DNA from: Fibrobacterota bacterium
GTDB taxonomy: Bacteria; Fibrobacterota; Chitinivibrionia; Chitinivibrionales; JANQEN01
Direction: 5' to 3'
Assembly: GCA_030619215.1 (NCBI GenBank)
Contig: JAUXBV010000157.1
Coordinates: 1-7,375 of the forward strand
DNA: 7,375 bases
How positions within the stretch are numbered: position 1 is the first letter of the stretch; each line of letters begins with the position of its first letter. Made by a program: the position numbers and the translations under genes. This document shows, piece by piece, positions 1-6,600 of the stretch. Below the pieces are notes generated by a model. It was not told the DNA's origin, did no database searches, and saw nothing but the letters and a program-made list of their open reading frames with translations.

Positions 1-133
1 AAAATCATAATAATAGTATATGTTCTTCCCTTTAATAAAGATTATATACTTTATTCTTGAAATAAGAATGCATGAAAAGTAAACTAATAGAGTCTGTGTT
101 TGATTATAAGGACTGTAAATAATAGGGATAATT
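1..133 (+). promoter_or_regulatory. AT-rich leader with weak sigma70-like promoter and nested inverted repeats
   Basis: This is the region upstream of the FecR/PKD/SUMF1 lipoprotein gene. A possible promoter is TTGAAA at 57-62, a 17-base spacer, and TAAACT at 80-85; the -35 box matches the sigma70 consensus at 5 of 6 positions and the -10 box at 4 of 6. Two inverted repeats overlap each other just upstream: AATAAAG (34-40) with CTTTATT (49-55), and ATTCTT (53-58) with AAGAAT (64-69). The second covers the proposed -35 box, so it could be an operator or only a chance AT-rich palindrome. No small ORF or RNA gene was recognised here. The promoter is a visual match in AT-rich DNA and therefore weak. 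Confidence 0.3.
124..127 (+). promoter_or_regulatory. Ribosome binding site of the FecR/PKD lipoprotein gene
   Basis: A short AGGG element lies six bases before the ATG at 134. It is weaker than the purine-rich site of the next gene. It supports this ATG because translation from here gives a short basic N-terminus, a hydrophobic stretch and a lipobox-like cysteine at residue 24. Confidence 0.5.
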
Positions 134-2938
134 ATGGAAAAATTGAAACAGGTATTTTATTATGGGATTATTTCTTTAATCATTTTTTTTCTCCTTCAAT
201 CTTGCATGAAAAAAGAAGAGGAGAAGTCTTTATTAAAAGTGTTTAAGGTTTCAGGAACAGTAGAAGCCCTTCGTAAAGATAAGTGGATTCAGTTACAAAA
301 AGAATTTTATATAAAAAATGAAGATATTATAAAGACAGGGAAGGATGCTCGTGTATCTATTCTTGTTGGCGATAATAGAATTATATATTTGAACGAAAAT
401 ACAAAAGTTAAAATAGAATATATTCACAATGAGGACTATTCAGATTTGAGTCTTAATTTCAGTCTTGAATATGGAGAAACTTTTGCTGAATTTATCTCGT
501 CTGAAAACATCAGTGCCGCTTATGCGGTTTCCACTCCTATTGTTTCTGTTGTCGGAAAGAAATCATGCTTTAATGTTAAATATTATGGGAAGAAAGAAAT
601 TGCTATTGTAAAGGTGTTTGAAGAGCTCGCAACTATATTCCCTACAAATCAGAATAGCGTGGACGTTGCGGAATGCAATAAAATTCTTATAAAAAGTGAT
701 GGAAATGTCAGCAGGCTTGTCTCTCTGACAAAAAAGGATATTGATGAATTAAAAAAGTGGGTGGATGAGGATAAAGTAGAGCACATAGTTGACATTTCCC
801 GGTGCATCGGTGAAAAGGAGGAAAAGAGAGATTTACCGCCGGTATGGAAAGGCGAGCCAAAGAAGCGCTGCAAACCGAATGTTGCATTTGCTGATGAGGT
901 TTCAGCACAGGACCCGGAAGGGACGGAAGTGCAGTATTTTCTTCTGAAAGGTCCCAGAGGTATGAGCATTTCTGTGAGGGACGGCGCCATTCGGTATAAG
1001 CCCAAAAAACCGGGTACCTTTGAGGTGCGGATCAGTGCAGAGGATGAAGCCGGGAACTCTTCCGTTCTGCAGTATTACCTGACGGTGGTTGGCAAGCTTA
1101 ATGCTGTTTTAAAGATACCGGAAACGGTTAAAGCCGGGGAAGAATTCACAATAGATGCTTCCCGATCTGTCAATAGCAGGGGAAGAAGAAAAGGGCTTTC
1201 ATACCGGTTTGATGTTAATAATGACGGTAAATGGGATTTTCCCGGCCCAGGTGAGTTTGGTAAGGAATCCTCTTTCAGGTATTCATATAAAAATCCGGGG
1301 GAGTATACGATTAAAGTACAGATAAAAGATCAGGATAAAAATAGTGACTTCGCCTCAAAGTCGATAGAGGTGACCGTTCCGCCGGAGATACAAATATCCT
1401 TTACTCCTTTGTATGGCACCGTAGGAATGGAATATACGCTTTCAGTGAAGCAGCCTAAAAAGAGAGATGAGCCTTTAAAAAAACTGATTGTACGGTGGGA
1501 CCTGAATGGAGATGGCCGATGGGATTATCCGGGAGACGGAAGCTTTACTGATGAATTAGAGATACAGCATATTTGGGATAAACCGGGTGTCCACAAGGTT
1601 ACGGTTGAGGCCGAAGATAGAAGTAAAAACAGAATATCTGTTTCCAAAGGTATCAAGGTATATAAAGGTGTGACCATTGAAGAACTACAGGGGCCGGATA
1701 CCGTCAATATAAATGAAAATATTGCTGTTACCTGTATTGCAAAGGATCCGGATTTTGCTTTAGTTGAGTATGCATGGGACTTTGCCGGCGTCGGAATGTT
1801 TTCAGAAAAGTCAAAAAAGCCGTCGGTAAATTTTTCCTATAAGGAAGCCGGGAAATACACCCTGGTCTGTTGTGTTACCAACGACAAAGGTATGAGCGCT
1901 TCGGAGTCAAAAAATATTATTGTCCTTAACTTTACCACCACCATTGACGCGGGCGGGCCGTATAAGTCGAATGTTAATATACCCTTTACCGTTGAAGGGC
2001 TGGCAAAGGATGTTGACAATAAGATAGTCTCCTATTTCTGGGATTTTGATAATGATAGAAAATTTGAGTGGCAATCAGAAAAAACAGCAAAAGCCGGGCA
2101 TACATTTTCCAGGCAGGGTACCTATATTATTCGCTTCGGCGCAAAATTGGATGACGGGACAGTCGCAGAAGACACTGCCACCGTGGTAATTGCTAACCGC
2201 CCGCCGAAAGCGCTGGCAGGAGAAGATATAGTTTCGCGTAAAAATAAGAAGGTTAAACTGAACGGTATCGGAAAAGACCCGGACGGAAACATCGTGAGAT
2301 ATGAATGGGCTCTTGAGAATGATGGTAACTTTTGGTGGAGTTCCGAGGATACAGGATTTATAGAACGTCCTTTTGCTGAATACACTTCCGCAATTTTGAA
2401 AGTAACTGACTCTGAGGGAGCTTTTGCCACAGACACGGTTAATATTATCATCTGCCCCAAGGGGATGAAAATAATTGAACAAGGGAATTACTGCGTCGAT
2501 ATTTATGAATGGCCGAATAAGAAAGAAGCAAAGCCCGTAAGGCAGGTTACATACCAGGATGCAGTTGTAGCATGCAAAAAAGCCGGAAAACGCCTCTGCA
2601 CTGCAAAGGAATTAGAGACAGCCTGTAAAGGTAATAAGAAAAATTTTAACTATCCCTATGGCCGGAGATATGAGCCCGAGAATTGTAATACCTATGGTAA
2701 CAGGCACATCGAAAATCAGGTTGCAGCAAGCGGTGAATTCCCGGAGTGTGTGAGTCGCTACGGCGTTTTTGATATGAGCGGTAATGTTGCAGAGTGGACT
2801 TCCACAGGGGATGGCACGTTTAACTATGTTGTTGGTGGCTGGTGGCAGAATGGGGAAAAGAGGGCAAGGTGCAGCTCCTATATCCCGCTTAAGAAGAGCA
2901 AAAAATTTATCTATGTTGGATTCAGGTGCTGTAAATAA
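134..2938 (+). CDS. FecR - PKD repeat - SUMF1-like multidomain lipoprotein
   Basis: Predicted envelope lipoprotein of 934 residues. Residues 1-24 are a lipoprotein signal: basic start, hydrophobic 7-21, then LQSC with lipidated Cys24 (Gln at -2 is atypical). Residues about 38-200 are a FecR domain (VSGTVEALRKDKW, later VSTPIVSVVGKKSCF). There is no cytoplasmic anti-sigma segment or inner-membrane helix, so this is the free-standing envelope type of FecR domain, not a FecI regulator. Residues about 236-320 resemble a He_PIG Ig-like domain (SAQDPEGTEV, YKPKKPGTFEVRI). Five PKD-like domains follow at about 322-415, 417-510, 512-598, 602-687 and 691-772. Three of them carry Asp-rich loops such as DVNNDGKWD. 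Residues 773-934 are a SUMF1/FGE-fold domain with GKRLCTAKELE, YPYG, FDMSGNVAEW, GGWW and a terminal GFRCCK. It has ten cysteines but lacks the two catalytic cysteines of formylglycine-generating enzymes, so a binding or structural role is more likely than catalysis. Base composition steps up sharply near 780, at the end of the FecR module. Ligand and function are unknown. Confidence 0.9.
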   Translation: MEKLKQVFYYGIISLIIFFLLQSCMKKEEEKSLLKVFKVSGTVEALRKDKWIQLQKEFYIKNEDIIKTGKDARVSILVGDNRIIYLNENTKVKIEYIHNEDYSDLSLNFSLEYGETFAEFISSENISAAYAVSTPIVSVVGKKSCFNVKYYGKKEIAIVKVFEELATIFPTNQNSVDVAECNKILIKSDGNVSRLVSLTKKDIDELKKWVDEDKVEHIVDISRCIGEKEEKRDLPPVWKGEPKKRCKPNVAFADEVSAQDPEGTEVQYFLLKGPRGMSISVRDGAIRYKPKKPGTFEVRISAEDEAGNSSVLQYYLTVVGKLNAVLKIPETVKAGEEFTIDASRSVNSRGRRKGLSYRFDVNNDGKWDFPGPGEFGKESSFRYSYKNPGEYTIKVQIKDQDKNSDFASKSIEVTVPPEIQISFTPLYGTVGMEYTLSVKQPKKRDEPLKKLIVRWDLNGDGRWDYPGDGSFTDELEIQHIWDKPGVHKVTVEAEDRSKNRISVSKGIKVYKGVTIEELQGPDTVNINENIAVTCIAKDPDFALVEYAWDFAGVGMFSEKSKKPSVNFSYKEAGKYTLVCCVTNDKGMSASESKNIIVLNFTTTIDAGGPYKSNVNIPFTVEGLAKDVDNKIVSYFWDFDNDRKFEWQSEKTAKAGHTFSRQGTYIIRFGAKLDDGTVAEDTATVVIANRPPKALAGEDIVSRKNKKVKLNGIGKDPDGNIVRYEWALENDGNFWWSSEDTGFIERPFAEYTSAILKVTDSEGAFATDTVNIIICPKGMKIIEQGNYCVDIYEWPNKKEAKPVRQVTYQDAVVACKKAGKRLCTAKELETACKGNKKNFNYPYGRRYEPENCNTYGNRHIENQVAASGEFPECVSRYGVFDMSGNVAEWTSTGDGTFNYVVGGWWQNGEKRARCSSYIPLKKSKKFIYVGFRCCK

Positions 2939-2974
2939 TATATTTCATTAAGAGATTCGGATATTCAGATTGAT

Positions 2975-3035
2975 TAATATTGAGTTAAGCGGCAGGGCAT
3001 ATTTGATATGACCTGTCCGCTTCTACTCAATATTA
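2975..3035. repeat. Long imperfect inverted repeat in the spacer
   Basis: An outer stem pairs TAATATTGAGT (2975-2985) with ACTCAATATTA (3025-3035). A middle stem pairs AAGCGG (2987-2992) with CCGCTT (3017-3022), and CAGG (2993-2996) with CCTG (3012-3015). The inner stem pairs CATAT (2998-3002) with ATATG (3006-3010) around a TTG loop. Interruptions are one small internal loop, one bulged base (3016) and one mismatch (2997 with 3011). It starts 37 bases after the stop of the lipoprotein gene. It could terminate or protect that transcript, but no T-tract follows on the plus strand. A dispersed palindromic element is the alternative. Confidence 0.75.
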
Positions 3036-3054
3036 TCCTATACTTAGGATAATA
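3031..3054. repeat. Perfect 10-bp hairpin overlapping the long inverted repeat
   Basis: TATTATCCTA (3031-3040) pairs perfectly with TAGGATAATA (3045-3054) around a TACT loop. Its first five bases (3031-3035) are also the last five bases of the larger inverted repeat, so the two stems compete for those bases. The hairpin ends 33 bases before the DUF2914 start codon. It could be part of a leader, an operator-like palindrome, or the end of a bipartite repeat element. It has no T-tract and is AT-rich, so it is not a convincing terminator. Confidence 0.65.
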
Positions 3055-3073
3055 ATACTCATTCACCATATTA

Positions 3074-3085
3074 GAGAGGAGAGAG
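3074..3085 (+). promoter_or_regulatory. Strong purine-rich ribosome binding site of the DUF2914 gene
   Basis: The run GAGAGGAGAGAG contains AGGAG at 3077-3081, six bases before the ATG at 3088. It is the best Shine-Dalgarno match in the window and fixes the start of the DUF2914 gene. Confidence 0.75.
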
Positions 3086-3087
3086 TA

Positions 3088-3588
3088 ATGCGCTTTCCTG
3101 CTATTTTTCTAACAGCTCTTTTGATGTTATGCGGAGTCGTTTTCGGACAGACAGACCCTGCTCAGGAAAAGAAAACGGAAGAAACGGCAAAAGAGGTTCA
3201 AACCGCAGGTAAAACAAAAACTGAAAGTGAGAAGGCTGTGCCTTTAGAACAGGCCGAGCCCTCCGGGCTTGAAGTCACTCGCGCCGCTATATGTATGGGA
3301 ATTGACAACCGTGAACCGCAGGAAAGTGCCGAGAAGTTCTCAAAGGACGTGGGAAAAGTATTTTGTTTTTCCCATATCAAAGGCGCTGACAAACAGGTGA
3401 ATGTTGTGCATAAATGGTACTATAAATACAAACTGATGAGCAGTATTGCATTACGCGTAAAAGCTAATAATTGGAGAACATACAGCTACAAGACTATTGC
3501 CCCGGATATGGTGGGCGAGTGGAAGGTTGAAATTGTCAATAGTGAAAATGATGAGCTTTTGCAGTTGTTGAAGTTTTTAGTTGAGTAA
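3088..3588 (+). CDS. Secreted DUF2914 domain protein
   Basis: A 166-residue exported protein of unknown function. Residues 1-20 form a signal peptide with a hydrophobic core at 5-19 and a likely signal peptidase I site after VFG at 18-20. Cys15 sits inside the hydrophobic core after a leucine, so a lipoprotein is unlikely. Residues about 22-58 are a Lys/Glu/Thr-rich, probably disordered linker. Residues about 60-166 match the DUF2914 pattern: VTRAAICMGIDNREP (63-77), FCFSHIKG (92-99), VVHKWYYKYKL (106-116), NNWRTYSYK (127-135), GEWKVEIV (143-150) and a terminal FLVE. The conserved His108, Trp110, Trp129 and Trp145 are all present, so the domain looks intact. Known DUF2914 proteins are small envelope proteins with no established biochemical role. 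The gene lies 149 bp downstream of the FecR/PKD lipoprotein gene on the same strand, so co-transcription is possible but the spacer hairpins make it uncertain. The domain call is from remembered family motifs. Confidence 0.85.
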   Translation: MRFPAIFLTALLMLCGVVFGQTDPAQEKKTEETAKEVQTAGKTKTESEKAVPLEQAEPSGLEVTRAAICMGIDNREPQESAEKFSKDVGKVFCFSHIKGADKQVNVVHKWYYKYKLMSSIALRVKANNWRTYSYKTIAPDMVGEWKVEIVNSENDELLQLLKFLVE

Positions 3589-3644
3589 GTTTACATTTTG
3601 GTAAAATCATATATTTTTAAATTTTATTTTCTATAAACGCTGGC
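3589..3644. terminator. AT-rich convergent spacer with weak hairpin
   Basis: The DUF2914 gene and the long minus-strand lipoprotein gene converge here. TTTAC (3590-3594) can pair with GTAAA (3601-3605) around a six-base loop, and T-rich sequence follows at 3612-3630. That could be a weak plus-strand terminator. A second pairing, ATAAACG (3633-3639) with CGTTTAT (3661-3667), extends into the end of the minus-strand gene. Both stems are short and AT-rich, so termination here is expected from gene layout more than from structure. Confidence 0.3.
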
Positions 3645-6600
3645 TTAATATCTGAAAAGACGTTTATATGCTACAGTTTCTCCACTATATGCAAATACAG
3701 CATTTCTGTCCGCTGCAATAACTATATATTTTACAGGTTCTGGCTGTGCATTTATCAACAGATTTTCCTTCCAATAATTTTGGAAACAATCGTTGGTAAA
3801 ATAGACATCTCCCGCAGCAGTAATAGCCCAGCCGGCTTTTGAAGTTAACATCTCAATCTCCATTACATTCAAACCGGAAAGCCTTGATGTGAAGGTAATA
3901 GTGCCAGTAGAACGGCCGTTGCTCGTCATATAGATATTTAAATTTGAACTGTCCACAACGTATACAGTGTCACCATCATCTGATGCTACATCAAGGTCTA
4001 TTATTTTTGACACACCGCTAATGGTTTGTTGAGCCCACCCTGATCCGCCACCTTTTCTGTATAAACCATTATCCTTGCTTGTGACGAAAGCATAATCATT
4101 TCCTCTCGCTGCCATGATATCATCAATATATCTATCAGGCATGTTAGGCGTTTGTAGATTGGTAGTAGTAGGATTCACATCATTATAATCATCAAATTCC
4201 ACCACACCTAAGAATGTATTGGGATCCTCATAAATCCAATATAAGGCAAGTAAATCACCATTATTAGAAATGTCTAAAGAACCCATATTGAGTTGCCATT
4301 CTGTATTGCCAAGAGAATCTGGTGCGTTAGTAGGTGAGTAAGCAAATATCGATCCATAACTATAACCACTCCATCCTTCTAAATATATTTTGTTATTGTA
4401 TATTTTTATGTCTTTAGTAGGATAAGCCATAGATATATCATCAGCTGTTGTGAAACTCGCACCACCATCTACTGAATATTGAAAGCGACCACCCCACTTA
4501 CACGAATAAACATTATTACTATTTTCGGCGCCATAGAATACACTTCCTGAGCCAGTATTTTCACTGCTCCTTAACTCCCAGGTATGAGCATTAATAGTTA
4601 TATCCCATACATGTGAATCTTCTCCTCCGTTTCCATCGTTTACTGTTGCAGTAACATTTGAATAGGTTTGTACCAGAAGTTTTATCCTGTCTAACACTAA
4701 TTGCATTTCTTCATTTGTACCATTATATGTAAGACCTGGAGGTTCGTTTGAAAGAGTAATCGTTAAAGCATCACCATCGGGATCTTCTGCTTGAAGTGGG
4801 GCTGTATAAGTAGCGCCTCCCATTTCAAGCGTAGCATTGCTTGGTGTTGTGGTAAAGTATGGCGGACGGTTAACATTTATTACGGTAATAGTGATTTCTT
4901 CATTATCAGCAAGCTGGGGCGTTCCATTATCAGTAACCGTAAACGTAATATTGTATGTCCCTGAATCGTTATATGACGGAGTCCAAGAAAAGGCTCCAGA
5001 TGATGTATTGAATGATGCTCCTGTGGGAAGTGTGCTTGATGAAAGTGTTAAAACATCGCCATTATCCGGGTCAGTAGCTGTTACAATGAAATTCAAAGCC
5101 TGGTTCTCATATACATTCTTATCTCCAATTGAACCAAGTACAGGAGCGCGGTTTACATTGTTAACGGTAATAGTGATTTCTTCATTATCGCTGAGTTGAG
5201 GTGTTCCATTATCAATAACTGTAAAGATAATATTGTATGTTCCTGAATCGCTATATGACGGAGTCCATGAAAAGGCCCCATTTGACGTATTAAAAGATGC
5301 TCCTGTTGCAAGTGTACTTGATGAAAGTGTCAGAACATCACCACCATCCGGGTCAGACGCTGTTACAGTGAAACTCAAATTCTGATTTTCATCTACACTC
5401 TTATCACCAATACTTGATAACACAGGCGGACGGTTAACATCACCAATTGAAATCGTAATTGATTCAAGATCGCTTAAGTCTCCGTCTGATGCAGTAAAAG
5501 TCACATTATCATAATTACCTACATCATTAAAATCTGTAATCCACGAAAAATTTCCTGTACCATCTCCATTATCTGTGAATGTAGCATCATCAGGTAAATT
5601 AGTTGCTGATAATGTTATTGCATCCCCATCCGGGTCAGTCGCTGTAACTGCGAATGTAAGTGGCTCATTTTCATTCCCACTTTGATTACCTATACTTGAA
5701 AGGACAGGCGCTCTGTTTGAATCTATAATCTCAATATTTATATAAAAAGTATCCCTTGCATCAGCTTTATCCTTTGCGTAAAATGCAATGCTGTCAAACA
5801 CATGATTTGTGCTTTGGTTAGATACAGAAAAGGAGGGTGTATAGGTAAATACCCCGCTTGCAGTATCATAACTGCCGTCACCAGCGGCAGGATTATCATA
5901 AGGTGCATTTGCCGCGGAAAGAAGTACTGCAGTGTCTCCTGCATTAATGTCACTTACCGAAACAGTACATACGTATGCAACTTGTTCCTTTACACTTACG
6001 GTCTGGCCTGAAATGAGACCTTTTATTGATATCACAGGAGAGAAATTAATATCTCCAACTCCCACCATAACATCAACATATCCTGTATCTTGACCGTCTG
6101 TAGCGCCGAGCCTCACGTCATATTGTCCTTCGTCATTTATACCCGCAATCCATTCAAGCTGAGATTGTGTAAAAACAATCGTTCCCGGATTTGGAAGGGT
6201 TGTATATGCAAGAAAGCAGGTAACCTGCTCGCTGTCGGGGTCCTCTGCCTTGAATTGTATAACAAGCGTATCGCCTTCACCGATCAAATACTGAAGTTGA
6301 GGCAGACTGTCCTCTGTCAGAAAACGTGGAGGACGATTAACGTTTAAGACTGTCAGTTCAAGCGTTGCATTTGCAGTTTTCTCTCCGTCGCTTGCTTGTA
6401 TTATCACTGAATATACACCAGAATCATCGAAGCCTGATGTAAACTGGTAAATGCTACCTATAATTGTATCACCATATAGGCGTACATTCGATAGCAAACT
6501 AAATGTAATAGTATCACCATCTTGATCTATACATGAATCAGAGAGATTAAGGCTGTATGTTTCTCCCTCGGAGATTCTCCCATGCATGGTATCATGCAGC

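Noticed and set aside
245..733. FecR anti-sigma or signal-transducing regulator
   Set aside because: The protein has a lipoprotein signal instead of a cytoplasmic anti-sigma domain and transmembrane helix, and there is no FecI-type sigma factor gene nearby.
2075..2482. A 135-codon open frame on the minus strand, opposite the PKD and SUMF1-like region
   Set aside because: It is antisense to a well-supported coding region with clear domains, and its translation shows no recognisable domain or signal peptide.
2450..2935. Active formylglycine-generating enzyme
   Set aside because: The fold motifs are present but the two catalytic cysteine positions are not, and no sulfatase gene is in the window.
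134..2938. Assembly chimera as the cause of the composition step near 780
   Set aside because: The reading frame continues without interruption through the step, and FecR followed by Ig-fold domains is a plausible single protein. It cannot be fully excluded without read data.
2975..3054. Classical Rho-independent terminator
   Set aside because: Neither stem is followed by a run of T on the plus strand, so the structures are listed as inverted repeats instead.
4837..5199. A 120-codon open frame on the plus strand, opposite the tandem repeats
   Set aside because: It lies wholly within the minus-strand lipoprotein gene, and its translation contains the antisense of the repeated unit twice (VIVISSLS occurs at both ends). 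It has no ribosome binding site of note and is a shadow of the repeat.
4872..5717. CRISPR-like or satellite repeat array
   Set aside because: The repeats are 282 bp, in frame, without spacers, and encode protein domains.
5738..5953. Overlapping antisense and alternate-frame ORFs around 5738-6347
   Set aside because: The main frame keeps coherent He_PIG motifs across this whole stretch, so these short frames have no independent support.
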